This document shows positions 16,874 through 25,567 of a stretch of 64,000 nucleotides of DNA, piece by piece. The notes beneath the pieces were generated by a model. The model did not search any database. It was given only the letters and a program-made list of their open reading frames with translations, and had not been told where the DNA came from. The position numbers were made by a program, and so were the translations under genes. The stretch spans positions 26,016-90,015 of the forward strand of contig DASWYF010000037.1 in assembly GCA_036405135.1 (NCBI GenBank). Direction: 5' to 3'. Within the stretch, counting starts at the first letter, position 1, and every line of letters starts with the position of its first letter. The stretch comes from Verrucomicrobiia bacterium. Lineage in GTDB: Bacteria; Verrucomicrobiota; Verrucomicrobiia; Limisphaerales; JAEYXS01.

Positions 16874-19162
16874 ATGCGCATCTCTCTCTATCTGGCACTT
16901 ATCATGGCGGTTTGCAGCGGCCTGTTGGCGGCCCCGGTGGAGCTCACGATGGCGGATGGCACGACGATCCAGGCGGAGGCCGTGATGAACCAAGGCGGAG
17001 CGGTGACGTTCCGGACGGGGAACCGTACCTTTCGGGTGCCGGGCGGAGACAAAGGTTTCACACCGGAAAGTATTGTCTGGCTGAAAAAGCATCCGACGAC
17101 GGCAAGCATTCCTTTCCTTGGGTCCACAACAGTGCAGCCGAAAGGTTATCAACCGAACACTTACATGGACCTGAAGGCGGCTCATGAGCATGGACTTATA
17201 GAGCTTGGGCTGTTGAGCAATGGGACGAATGTGAGCCTGACGGTGGCACGGACGGGATTGATGCCGGAGATGAAACTGGCTTTGAGCCTTTCGCGTGCGT
17301 GGCTGGTGCGGCCAAAGAACGGCGCGGATGCGGTGTATCTACTGCGGAGGGAGGGACAGCGGATCTCGGCGGCTGACGGACTCAAACCGGGTTCCGCGCC
17401 TGTGAACGTGGCGTATCTGGTGGCGTTGGAGCGGGACAAGCCGGTGCCGAAGACGGGCGACCCTTTTGGGCTGGAAGAGCCGGAGCCGTTGGTCAGCTAC
17501 CTGACGGCGATCAGCTCTCTGACGGGGCCGGTGGGAAGTCTGGCGCTGATCATGCATTTCAATCCGGGGAAGACATGGGAAGAGTGGTCCAAGACCGGAC
17601 CGGCAGGCTACAAACCGGAGAACTGGTACAGTGCGTCCAACCTGCTGCTGTATGCCCAGACGCGGGTGGCGGCGTACAAGAGCACGATCGGTGAGGGGGC
17701 GGCGGCTTTTGAAGGCAAGTGGGTGCCGGCAACGGCAGAGGAGATCGAGGCAGCGGTGGAGGATGTGATGGCGGAAAGGAGGGCGTTGCGGGCGATCGTG
17801 AACAATCAAGGAACACCGGCAGAGATCGAGGCGGCGAAGGCGGTGCAGGAATCCGACATGAAGAGGGAGTTGATGGGCAAGTTCAAACCGGCGGAGGATC
17901 CGCTCTACTTTTATCATGACCGGCACTGGTGCAATCTGGTCCCGGGATTACAGCCGCCCGTCGGTATTGAGGGCGATCCGATGGGGCTGACCCGGGTGGT
18001 GACGCAAGGCCGCTGGTCATGGGACGGCTTTCAGTTGCGACAGGAAAGAAACCAGCGGGGATCCGGCTCCTTGGGAGGGATTGATATAGGCTGCGTGGCG
18101 GCGAACGGAGTCGCCTTGCTGCAATCCGGTGACTACAGCAATTTCCGAGGAGGCTTCAAGCGCAGCGGGGCGGCAGCAACGGTCACCACCGCGATGACGA
18201 AGCTGGTGGCACCAGCAGCTCCCGTTGCAGCACCATCCGCACCGGTCAAACCCGCTGTCACTACGCCAGCGACAGCGGCTGTACCGGTGGCTCCTGCCGT
18301 GCGGCGTGAGATGTCCTTGCTGGAGGCTTTCCAGAACGGTTTGCTGACGGTGCGGGTCAACGGTTCCGAGGCGGAGTTGCAGCGGACGCCGAAGGCGGGT
18401 TTCGCGCCCTTGAATGTAGTGTGCTACCGGGCGGTGGCGGTGACGCTGGAGGGGGGCACTGGGGCCGAGGTTTTCCTGCCGCCGGGCCGGAAAGTTGCCG
18501 TGCCGCCCTCCGATCCGAGGCGTTTCTCCACCGTCATCAATCTGGGTGCCGGTGCCCAGACGGCGAAGCTGGCGAGCAAGTTGGAGGAGGCGGATGCGCT
18601 GACGCAATTCATCCTGGCCTCCGGGCATTTGCAAAGCCAGCATCGTGACCTGCTCTTGCAGGTGAAGAATAAAGAAGACTCGGCCGTGCTAAAGCGGTTG
18701 CGGGCGGCGTCGGAGAACTTGCAGCAGATCACGGGGGGAAATCCAGAAGCATGGCTGGCCGGGAACTGGGTGGCCGCTACGACGACTGAAGCGGAAAAAT
18801 CCTTTTATGAGCTGAAGGATCGCGAGATCGAGGAGAAGATGCTGGCCAACGCATCTCAATTCACGCCGGAGAGATACGATCAGCAGTTGACCATGAGCAA
18901 GGAATTCGTGCGGCAACAGTGGACGCTGGGCGTGCGCGGGATACAACGGAGCACCTCCGCCGTGTTCACGCCTGAGGGCGGCTTCGCCAACCTGCCTAAC
19001 ATAGGGCAGGCGAAAGGAGTTTGGTGGTGGTGGGATGGCCGTTACGTCCGGTTTGACCGCAAAACGGAAAAGCAGGAGGCGGTGGAAATTTCATCTTCAG
19101 GCATACTTTGCAATGACTACCTGCGACCGGTGATTTTCCTGAAAAAGGCAGGCACTCCCTGA
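16874..19162 (+). CDS. Large secreted protein with two related halves
   Basis: 762 aa, not assigned to a named family. A signal peptide ends near residue 20 (SGLLAAPVE). A short beta-rich opening (TMADGTTIQAEAV, about 22-55) resembles domains found at the start of secreted PVC proteins. The remainder looks duplicated: residues about 98-440 and about 478-760 both start with an 'A-x(3)-GL' helix block and a strand-rich part, and both end with a W-rich segment (RWSWDGFQLRQ; WWWWDGRYVRF). An Ala/Pro/Val linker at about 440-476 joins them. It stands alone with its own upstream gap of about 170 bp. Confidence 0.72.
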   Translation: MRISLYLALIMAVCSGLLAAPVELTMADGTTIQAEAVMNQGGAVTFRTGNRTFRVPGGDKGFTPESIVWLKKHPTTASIPFLGSTTVQPKGYQPNTYMDLKAAHEHGLIELGLLSNGTNVSLTVARTGLMPEMKLALSLSRAWLVRPKNGADAVYLLRREGQRISAADGLKPGSAPVNVAYLVALERDKPVPKTGDPFGLEEPEPLVSYLTAISSLTGPVGSLALIMHFNPGKTWEEWSKTGPAGYKPENWYSASNLLLYAQTRVAAYKSTIGEGAAAFEGKWVPATAEEIEAAVEDVMAERRALRAIVNNQGTPAEIEAAKAVQESDMKRELMGKFKPAEDPLYFYHDRHWCNLVPGLQPPVGIEGDPMGLTRVVTQGRWSWDGFQLRQERNQRGSGSLGGIDIGCVAANGVALLQSGDYSNFRGGFKRSGAAATVTTAMTKLVAPAAPVAAPSAPVKPAVTTPATAAVPVAPAVRREMSLLEAFQNGLLTVRVNGSEAELQRTPKAGFAPLNVVCYRAVAVTLEGGTGAEVFLPPGRKVAVPPSDPRRFSTVINLGAGAQTAKLASKLEEADALTQFILASGHLQSQHRDLLLQVKNKEDSAVLKRLRAASENLQQITGGNPEAWLAGNWVAATTTEAEKSFYELKDREIEEKMLANASQFTPERYDQQLTMSKEFVRQQWTLGVRGIQRSTSAVFTPEGGFANLPNIGQAKGVWWWWDGRYVRFDRKTEKQEAVEISSSGILCNDYLRPVIFLKKAGTP

Positions 19163-19246
19163 GCGGGGCTGTTATCTGATGGGGCTGGTATCCGGGCTTG
19201 CCGGGGGGCTTCGCGACCGGGCATCTTACGGGTGGATTTTGATGCC

Positions 19247-20401
19247 ATGTTGATTTTAGCGATAGAGACTTCCTGTGATGAGACGAGTGCGGCGGTGGTG
19301 GGGGATGATGTCATCCTGGCCACGGTGGTGTCATCGCAGATCAAGTTGCATGAGGAGTATGGTGGGGTGGTGCCGGAACTGGCGACGCGGGAGCATCTGC
19401 GGAATCTGACGCCAGTGGTGAATGAGGCGTTGGCGAAGGCGGGGGTTAAGGCGGAAGAGTTGACGGCGATCGGGGCGACGCAGGGGCCGGGGTTGCCGAA
19501 TGCGTTGATGATCGGGTTTCGGGCAGCGGAGGCGATGGCGTGGTCGTTAGGGTTGCCGTTGATCGGGGTGAATCATCATGAGGCGCATCTGTATTCGCCG
19601 TGGATTGCGGCCGAAGGTCGGCCTCCCAATGGGGGGGGAATCGAGGACGATCACGATGGGAAGGGGGGGCACCCCTCACCCCGGCCCTCTCCTCTCCGAG
19701 GGGCGAGGGAGATGGATGCTTTAGTGGATGGTGGCGCCTTAGGACTATCGAGGGCTCGTTTTGATCTGTTTCAGCCTAATGTGTCTTTGATCGTCAGTGG
19801 GGGGCATACGATGTTGGTGGATGTGCGGGGGGAGCTGGATCATCGGGTCTTGGGCGGGACGGTGGATGATGCGGCGGGGGAGTGTTTCGACAAGGTGGCG
19901 AAGTTGATCGGGTTGCCGTATCCGGGCGGGCCGCAGTTGGACCGGCTGGCGGCGAAGGGGAATCCGCTGGCATTCGTTTTTCCGCGTCCGATGATCCATG
20001 AGACGCATGATGATTTCAGTTTCAGTGGTTTGAAGACTTCGGTCCGGTATTTCTTGCGGGATAATCCGAGTGTCATCGCTTCGGAGGCTGGTATCGCGGA
20101 TATTTGTGCGAGTGTGCAGGCGGCGATCGTGGAGGTGCTGGTGGCCAAGACCATCCGGGCGACGAAGCGGTTGAAATATCGTTGTGTGACGGCTTCTGGC
20201 GGGGTGACTTGCAACAGCGGATTGCGGGTGAAGCTGACGGAGGAGTGTGCGAAGCGGGGGTTCACACTCAGGCTGGCGGAAAGGCAGTTGTGCACGGATA
20301 ACGCAGGGATGGTGGGTGTTTTGGCGGCGCGGAAGCTGGCTAAAGGGCAGGGATTTACGGAGTATGATGCGGATATTTTGCCGGCGGATGCGTTGGGGTG
20401 A
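19247..20401 (+). CDS. tsaD: tRNA N6-threonylcarbamoyladenosine transferase TsaD with repeat-encoded insert
   Basis: 384 aa, against about 340 in the family. TsaD transfers the threonylcarbamoyl group to A37 of ANN-decoding tRNAs. Hallmarks are ETSCDETS (about 6-13), GPGLPNAL, the metal motif HHEAH (about 106-110), SGGHT and FSFSGLKTSV. Between SPW and SGGHT there are about 64 residues, where about 15 are usual. The extra segment is encoded by a copy of the dispersed CACCCCTCA hairpin repeat plus flanking GAGGACGA-like DNA, read in frame. The gene stays open on both sides, so the product is probably functional. ATG 19247 gives the canonical LILAIETSCD start. Confidence 0.95.
   Translation: MLILAIETSCDETSAAVVGDDVILATVVSSQIKLHEEYGGVVPELATREHLRNLTPVVNEALAKAGVKAEELTAIGATQGPGLPNALMIGFRAAEAMAWSLGLPLIGVNHHEAHLYSPWIAAEGRPPNGGGIEDDHDGKGGHPSPRPSPLRGAREMDALVDGGALGLSRARFDLFQPNVSLIVSGGHTMLVDVRGELDHRVLGGTVDDAAGECFDKVAKLIGLPYPGGPQLDRLAAKGNPLAFVFPRPMIHETHDDFSFSGLKTSVRYFLRDNPSVIASEAGIADICASVQAAIVEVLVAKTIRATKRLKYRCVTASGGVTCNSGLRVKLTEECAKRGFTLRLAERQLCTDNAGMVGVLAARKLAKGQGFTEYDADILPADALG
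19625..19715. repeat. CACCCCTCA hairpin repeat inside tsaD
   Basis: The core (19669-19711) has the same head as the family copies at 20434, 23086, 61243 and 61922 and a slightly decayed palindrome. The preceding bases contain GAGGACGA and a G-run, as seen before the 23086 copy. The element encodes a Pro/Ser/Arg-rich peptide within TsaD. Confidence 0.85.
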
Positions 20402-20433
20402 TGGCTTGATTTGGTTTCGTCAGCAAATCCTGT

Positions 20434-20473
20434 CACCCCTCACCCCGGCCCTCTCCCCTCCGAGGGGAGAGGG
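20434..20473. repeat. CACCCCTCA hairpin repeat
   Basis: A 20434-20443 head is followed by a perfect 11-bp palindrome, CCCTCTCCCCT/AGGGGAGAGGG (20449-20459 and 20463-20473), around CCG. It lies between tsaD and the cytochrome gene. Confidence 0.85.
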
Positions 20474-20648
20474 TGGAGAATGTCTTGGTCCCTTCTAGGG
20501 CTTCTGGCACGCGGTAGTTTGTCTTGAGCTGGGTAACTTTTAGGCTTCGTTTTTCGTCTGATATTACGTGGGCTTACGGAATAGTACGTATGCGTTAAAT
20601 TGTCTTGGACAAGCACATGGAAAAGTTAAATATTTAGGCTTAGACAGC

Positions 20649-23033
20649 ATGAAGTTGAGCAGAAAAATCGTGGCGTTAACGCTGGTCGGCACCTTTTCCG
20701 GGGTGGCGGCTGCGGCGGGTGTTTTGGATCTGTTGAAAAAGAAGGAGCCGGTGCAATACGCGGCTGCCACGACGACGGCCAAGGCGGCTTCAGCTCCGGG
20801 CAAAACTATTTCTTACGAGAAGGACGTCAAGCCCATCCTTGAGGAGTTTTGCTATGATTGCCATTCTGACGGGACAAAGAAGGGCGGGGTGGCACTGGAT
20901 GAGCATGCGGATCTGGCCACCTTGATGAAGGACCGGAAGTTCTGGAACAGTGTGGCGGTGAACACCGAGCAGCGCCTGATGCCGCCGGAGAAGAAAGCCC
21001 AGCCGACCCAGGAGCAACGGGACATCATCTCAGCATGGGTGAAAAAAGAGGTGTTCAAAGCGGACCCGAAAAACCCTGATCCGGGCCGGGTGACGATCCG
21101 CCGTCTGAACCGCGTGGAGTATAACAACACGATCCGTGATCTGGTGGGAGTGGATTTTGATCCGGCGGATGATTTTCCGGCGGATGATACGGGCTACGGT
21201 TTCGATAATATCGGTGACGTGCTCTCGCTCTCGCCCATCATGCTGGAGAAGTACATGAAGGCGGCACAGAACATCTTGGACAAGGCCATCGTGGTGGGAC
21301 TGCCGAAACCGCCGAGCACGCGCTATGGAGCGACGCGGTTGGCCGGCGGTACACCGCACGGGGAAGGGCGCATCCTGGTCTCCAACGGGGAGATGTTTTT
21401 CAATCACAAGTTTCCTGCGGATGGCGAGTATTACCTCTATGTGAAGGCTTACGGGCAGCAGGGCGGCCCGCAACCGGTGAAGATGGCGGTGCGGTACCTG
21501 GGGAAAGATTTGAAGCAGATCGATGTACGGGAAGTGGAGGACAATCCGGGCACGTTTGAAGTCAAGTTCGCCGCCAAGGCGGGTGATGGGCGCGTGGCAG
21601 TGGCGTTTCTGAATGATTACTATCTGGCCCCTCCGGCCAAGGACAAGGGTAAGAGGCGGCCGATCGATACGAATCTGATCGTCAATCATGTGGATGTGGC
21701 GGGGCCGATCAATACGACGAATCCGGTTTATCCGGACACGCACAACCAGATCTTCACGAAGAAGCCGAAGGGCACGGATGATCGTGTGGCAGTCGGTCGT
21801 GAACTGGTGGAGGCGTTTGCGACGCGGGCATTCCGTCGTCCGGTGACGGGCGGGGAGATGGACCGTTTGATGACGATCTTCAACCTGGCTGAGAAGAACA
21901 AGGAACCGTTCGAGATGTCGGTGAAATTGACGTTGCAGGCGGTGCTGGTGTCGCCGCACTTCCTGTTCCGTGGGGAGATCCAGCCGGAACCGGATAATCC
22001 GCAGAAGGCGCATCCGATCAATGAGTATGCGCTGGCTTCGCGCCTGTCGTATTTCCTGTGGAGCAGCATGCCGGACCGGGAGCTGTTCGATTATGCGCGG
22101 CGCGGGGAATTGCGGAGGAACCTGGCTTTCCAAGTGCAGCGCATGTTACGTGATAATAAGTCCAAGGCGCTGGTGGAGAACTTCGCGGGGCAATGGCTGA
22201 TGTTGCGTAATCTGGACATTGTTTCGCCGGACCCGAAGACTTATCCGGACTGGGATGACAGCTTGAAGGGGTTGATGCGGAAGGAGACGGAGATGTTCTT
22301 CGAGTATATCATGCGCGAAGACCGGCCGTTGCTGGACTTCCTGACGGCGGATTACACGTTCGTGAACGAGAAGCTGGCGGACCATTACAATCTGGGCGGT
22401 GTGGTGGGTGACAAGTTCCAGAAGGTGTCGCTGGCGGGCACACAACGGTCCGGTGTGTTGACGCATGGCAGCATATTGACGATCACGTCGAATCCGACGC
22501 GCACCTCGCCGGTGAAGCGCGGTCTGTGGGTGCTGGAGAATCTATTGGCCACGCCGCCGCCGCCAGCTCCACCGGATGTGCCGGCGCTGGAGGATAACAA
22601 AGAAGCGGCCTCAGGCAGCTTGCGTGTGCGGTTGGAGAAGCATCGCGCGGATGCGGGTTGCGCTTCGTGCCATGCGCGCATGGACCCCTTGGGCTTTGGC
22701 TTGGAGAACTTTGACGGCATCGGCGGGTGGCGGGAGAAGGATGAGGGTTTCAAGATCGATCCTGCGGGCAAGCTGGTGAGCGGTGAGGCATTTGCCGGGC
22801 CGAATGAGTTGAACAAGATTTTGGCGAGCCAGAAGCGGGAGGAGTTCCTGCACTGCATGGCGGAGAAGATGTTGATCTATTCCTTGGGCCGCGGTCTGGA
22901 ATGGTATGACAAGCCGACGCTCGAGCAGATCTCCACTGAAGTGAAGGTGGGGAATATGAAGTTCTCCGCGTTGATCATGGCGGTGGTGAAGAGTGTGCCG
23001 TTCCAGTTGCGCCGTGGGGATGGGGAGAGATAA
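20649..23033 (+). CDS. DUF1592/DUF1588-type planctomycete-like cytochrome c protein
   Basis: 794 aa, starting at ATG 20649 where a signal peptide begins. The N-terminal region has a heme motif CYDCH at about residues 68-72. The central and C-terminal blocks match the DUF1587-DUF1592-DUF1588-DUF1585 architecture of PVC bacteria: IRRLNRVEYNNTIRDLVGVDF, ASRLSYFLWSSMPDRELF, and RMDPLGFGLENFDGIGGWR. A second CxxCH (CASCH) sits at about 671-675. It is expected outside the cytoplasm and to carry c-type heme. It is followed by a DUF1552 gene, its usual partner. The biochemical role of this pair is unknown; polymer degradation has been suggested for PVC bacteria. Confidence 0.9.
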   Translation: MKLSRKIVALTLVGTFSGVAAAAGVLDLLKKKEPVQYAAATTTAKAASAPGKTISYEKDVKPILEEFCYDCHSDGTKKGGVALDEHADLATLMKDRKFWNSVAVNTEQRLMPPEKKAQPTQEQRDIISAWVKKEVFKADPKNPDPGRVTIRRLNRVEYNNTIRDLVGVDFDPADDFPADDTGYGFDNIGDVLSLSPIMLEKYMKAAQNILDKAIVVGLPKPPSTRYGATRLAGGTPHGEGRILVSNGEMFFNHKFPADGEYYLYVKAYGQQGGPQPVKMAVRYLGKDLKQIDVREVEDNPGTFEVKFAAKAGDGRVAVAFLNDYYLAPPAKDKGKRRPIDTNLIVNHVDVAGPINTTNPVYPDTHNQIFTKKPKGTDDRVAVGRELVEAFATRAFRRPVTGGEMDRLMTIFNLAEKNKEPFEMSVKLTLQAVLVSPHFLFRGEIQPEPDNPQKAHPINEYALASRLSYFLWSSMPDRELFDYARRGELRRNLAFQVQRMLRDNKSKALVENFAGQWLMLRNLDIVSPDPKTYPDWDDSLKGLMRKETEMFFEYIMREDRPLLDFLTADYTFVNEKLADHYNLGGVVGDKFQKVSLAGTQRSGVLTHGSILTITSNPTRTSPVKRGLWVLENLLATPPPPAPPDVPALEDNKEAASGSLRVRLEKHRADAGCASCHARMDPLGFGLENFDGIGGWREKDEGFKIDPAGKLVSGEAFAGPNELNKILASQKREEFLHCMAEKMLIYSLGRGLEWYDKPTLEQISTEVKVGNMKFSALIMAVVKSVPFQLRRGDGER

Positions 23034-23085
23034 TTAGTTAGCTCGAGGACGACGACGAGAACGAGGACGATTAGGAGTGGGGGGG

Positions 23086-23130
23086 CACCCCTCATCCTCG
23101 GTCCTTCTCCCCTCCGAGGGGAGAAGGAAG
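23086..23130. repeat. CACCCCTCA hairpin repeat
   Basis: The head at 23086 is followed by an 11-bp palindrome CCTTCTCCCCT/AGGGGAGAAGG (23103-23113 and 23117-23127). It is preceded by GAGGACGA-type units (23044-23070). It lies between the cytochrome and DUF1552 genes and could modulate read-through. Confidence 0.85.
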
Positions 23131-23251
23131 ATTAAGAGCGGACGTGGCAGTGAAATTTGTCCGTATATCGGCGGGTGAATATTGAATTAAGTTTTTGTTT
23201 CCATGGTCTAATGGAAGTAAAGTTGTAACAACAAAAGCACAGACGAAACAT

Positions 23252-24616
23252 ATGAACAAATCGTGGCAAATCCCGCGTCGTACCTTTCTAAAGGGTTTGG
23301 GCACCATGCTGGCGCTTCCTTCGCTCGAGGCGATGGTATCGCCAGTGGCAAACGCAGCTGAAGCCGTTGCTGGCGCAGCGGCGGGTGCGTTGCCACGACG
23401 TATGGCGTTCGTCTATATCCCGAACGGTGTGATCGGGGAGAACTGGTTCCCGCAGGGGACGGGGGCCAATTATCTGCTTTCGCCGACACTTGCACCGTTG
23501 AAGAATGTGAAGGATGACGTGCTGATCGTATCCGGTCTGAAGCATGACAAGGCCAAGGCGAATGGTGATGGCGCGGGCGATCATGCGCGGGCGAATGCGA
23601 CGTTCCTCACAGGTGTGCAGGCGCGCAAGACGGCCGGTGCGGATATCCGCGTGGGTACGTCCGTGGACCAGATAGCGGCGATGAAGATCGGTCGCCAGAC
23701 ACGTTTCCCTTCGCTGGAGCTGAGCTGCGACAAGGCGCGTCAGGCCGGTTCGTGCGATTCCGGTTACAGTTGCGCGTATCAGTACAATCTTTCCTGGAAG
23801 ACGGAGACGATGCCGATGGCACCGGAGAACGATCCGCGCCGCGTGTTCGAGCGTCTTTTCGGCGGCGGTTCGGCGAATGAGAACGCGCAGGCGCAGGCTC
23901 TCCGCAAGCAGTATGACAAGAGCATCCTGGATTTCGTGATGGAGGATGCCAAACGCCTGCAAGCGCAACTGGGCACGAACGACAAGCGCAAGGTGGACGA
24001 GTATCTGGCGGGTGTGCGCGAACTGGAATTGCAGATCGAGGCGTCTGAGAAATTCAACGCGAAGGAACTGGATTACAAGAAACCGACGGGCATCCCGAAG
24101 GAGAAGTCCAATCACTTCAAGCTGATGTATGACCTGATGACGCTGGCGTTCAAGACGGATACGACGCGCATCTCGACGTTCCTGATGGCGCATGACGGCA
24201 GCAACAGCCCGTTCCCGGAGATCGGCATCCCGGACGGTCATCACAATCTCTCCCATCATCAGAACGACAAGACGATGATCGAGAAGCTGAAACGGATCGA
24301 TCATTTCCACATGCAGAATTTCGCCTACTTCATCCAGAAGCTGAAGGACACGAAGGAGGCGGACGGCACGCCGTTGCTGGACAACTGCATGGTGGTGCTG
24401 GGCAGCGGCATCGGCGATGGCAACCGCCATACACATCATGATCTGCCGGTGGTCATCGCGGGCAAGGGCGGCGGGACGATCAAGACGGGCCGCCACCTGA
24501 AACTGCCGGAGCAGGTGCCGATGACGAACCTGTATCTCTCCATGCTGGATCGCATGGGGGTGACGGGCATCCCGCGCCTGGGTGATAGCACGGGGCGGTT
24601 CCAGTATCTGGGCTAA
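23252..24616 (+). CDS. DUF1552 secreted protein, Tat-type leader
   Basis: 454 aa. ATG 23252 is followed by a twin-arginine-like leader (IPRRTFLKGLG, then a hydrophobic stretch ending in ANAAEA), which suggests folded export by Tat. Conserved DUF1552 blocks include AFVYIPNGV, NWFPQG, SVDQIAA and GSGIGDGNRHTHHDLPVV. The last resembles the metal-facing end of alkaline-phosphatase-like sulfatases, to which this family is distantly related. It is the standard partner of the upstream DUF1592 cytochrome. A strong terminator follows. Confidence 0.9.
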   Translation: MNKSWQIPRRTFLKGLGTMLALPSLEAMVSPVANAAEAVAGAAAGALPRRMAFVYIPNGVIGENWFPQGTGANYLLSPTLAPLKNVKDDVLIVSGLKHDKAKANGDGAGDHARANATFLTGVQARKTAGADIRVGTSVDQIAAMKIGRQTRFPSLELSCDKARQAGSCDSGYSCAYQYNLSWKTETMPMAPENDPRRVFERLFGGGSANENAQAQALRKQYDKSILDFVMEDAKRLQAQLGTNDKRKVDEYLAGVRELELQIEASEKFNAKELDYKKPTGIPKEKSNHFKLMYDLMTLAFKTDTTRISTFLMAHDGSNSPFPEIGIPDGHHNLSHHQNDKTMIEKLKRIDHFHMQNFAYFIQKLKDTKEADGTPLLDNCMVVLGSGIGDGNRHTHHDLPVVIAGKGGGTIKTGRHLKLPEQVPMTNLYLSMLDRMGVTGIPRLGDSTGRFQYLG

Positions 24617-24642
24617 TCAAGCCGCAGTAGAATCACGAGAAA

Positions 24643-24670
24643 GGCCGGACGAGAAATCGTCCGGCCTTTT
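24643..24670 (+). terminator. Rho-independent terminator after the DUF1552 gene
   Basis: A perfect 10-bp stem GGCCGGACGA/TCGTCCGGCC closes on a GAAA loop and is followed by TTTTGCTTTT. Confidence 0.92.
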
Positions 24671-24672
24671 GC

Positions 24673-24708
24673 TTTTAGCCACGGATGAAACACGGAATCA
24701 CACAGATG
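24673..24708. repeat. AGCCACRGAT dispersed repeat
   Basis: A TTTTAGCCACGGATGAAACA-type tract, similar to the copy at 48775-48808. Both directly follow a gene's 3' end. Short AGCCACAGAT repeats like this are common between genes in related bacteria. Confidence 0.5.
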
Positions 24709-24743
24709 AGAGGGAGCGAGGCTTGGATGGTCTGAAATGCAAG

Positions 24744-24778
24744 AGCGCGCCCGAGTGGTGGTGAGGCCCGGGCGCGCT
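24744..24778 (-). terminator. Hairpin after the YcaC-like gene
   Basis: AGCGCGCCCG (24744-24753) pairs with CGGGCGCGCT (24769-24778) around a 15-nt loop, just beyond the end of the minus-strand gene. The T-tract is poor, so the terminator call is moderate. Confidence 0.5.
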
Positions 24779-24804
24779 TGGTTGTCTGCGAGGACAAGCA
24801 GAAA

Positions 24805-25434
24805 TCACTGCTTCTTTTGCTGGGAGAGGTAGCTGTAGATGAGGCAGCGGTAGCTGGGCAGGTGATTGGAGAACAGGGCACCGAGGCCTTCGATGTCGTT
24901 GCGCCAGTCGCGGTGGAGTTCGCAGGCTACGCCGAACCAAGTCATCAACTGGGCACCGGCGGCCTGCATGCGGAACCAGGCGGCATCGCGGGTGGTCTGG
25001 TTGAAGGTGCCGGAGGCGTCGGTCACGACGAAAACTTCATAGCCTTCTTCCAAGGCGGAAAGGGCGGGGAAGGCGACGCAGACCTCGGTGACGATGCCCG
25101 CGATGAGGAGTTGTTTTTTGCCGGTGGCTTTGACGGCCTTCACGAAATCGGGGTTGTCCCAGGCATTGATGTTGCCGGGGCGGGCGATGTAGGGGGCATC
25201 GGGAAAGAGTTCCTTGAGTTCAGGGACGAGGGGGCCGTTGGGGCCGTCTTCAAAGCTGGTGGTGAGGATGGTGGGGAGCTTGAAGTATTTGGCAGCATCG
25301 GCCAGCGCGAGGACGTTGTTCTTGAAATCATCCGGCGAGAAATCATGGACGAGGTTGGTGAGGCCGGTCTGATGATCCACGAGCAGGACGGCGACATTGT
25401 TTTTATCGAGGCGGTTGTATTTGAAGTTACTCAT
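24805..25434 (-). CDS. YcaC-like isochorismatase-superfamily hydrolase
   Basis: 209 aa. The cysteine-hydrolase fold is evident: an acidic residue in VLLVDHQTGL (about 15-24), and the catalytic Cys in AGIVTEVCVAFPA (about residue 113) after the K-Q-L-L-I strand. Sequence character matches E. coli YcaC, an octameric hydrolase of unknown substrate. The start at 25434 is chosen to match the family N-terminus. It is divergent from a LysR gene with 133 bp between starts, a classic regulator-target arrangement. Confidence 0.88.
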   Translation of the reverse strand: MSNFKYNRLDKNNVAVLLVDHQTGLTNLVHDFSPDDFKNNVLALADAAKYFKLPTILTTSFEDGPNGPLVPELKELFPDAPYIARPGNINAWDNPDFVKAVKATGKKQLLIAGIVTEVCVAFPALSALEEGYEVFVVTDASGTFNQTTRDAAWFRMQAAGAQLMTWFGVACELHRDWRNDIEGLGALFSNHLPSYRCLIYSYLSQQKKQ

Positions 25435-25567
25435 AAGGCTTTGGGTTAAGGGTTGGGCGGCGCAGTCGAATCGCCGGCTTTTTGTGCTCATAATCTAGCC
25501 TAGATGAGGGCAAGCGGTGAAATGCTTAGTTGCTTGGCTTAGCATGCGTGCAAGGTATGCTCGTGGC
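25435..25567. promoter_or_regulatory. Divergent promoter region with candidate LysR sites
   Basis: The gap between two divergent starts contains short dyads: CTAGCCTAG-like near 25495-25505, and GCATGC(n7)GTATGC at about 25543-25561, the latter fitting the T-N11-A style of LysR operators. It likely controls both genes. The sites are seen; binding is inferred. Confidence 0.4.

Noticed and set aside
21030..22133. 367-aa ORF antisense to the DUF1592 gene
   Set aside because: Arg/His-rich shadow of the cytochrome gene.
23288..24496. 402-aa ORF antisense to the DUF1552 gene
   Set aside because: Arg/His/Leu-rich shadow of a well-supported gene.
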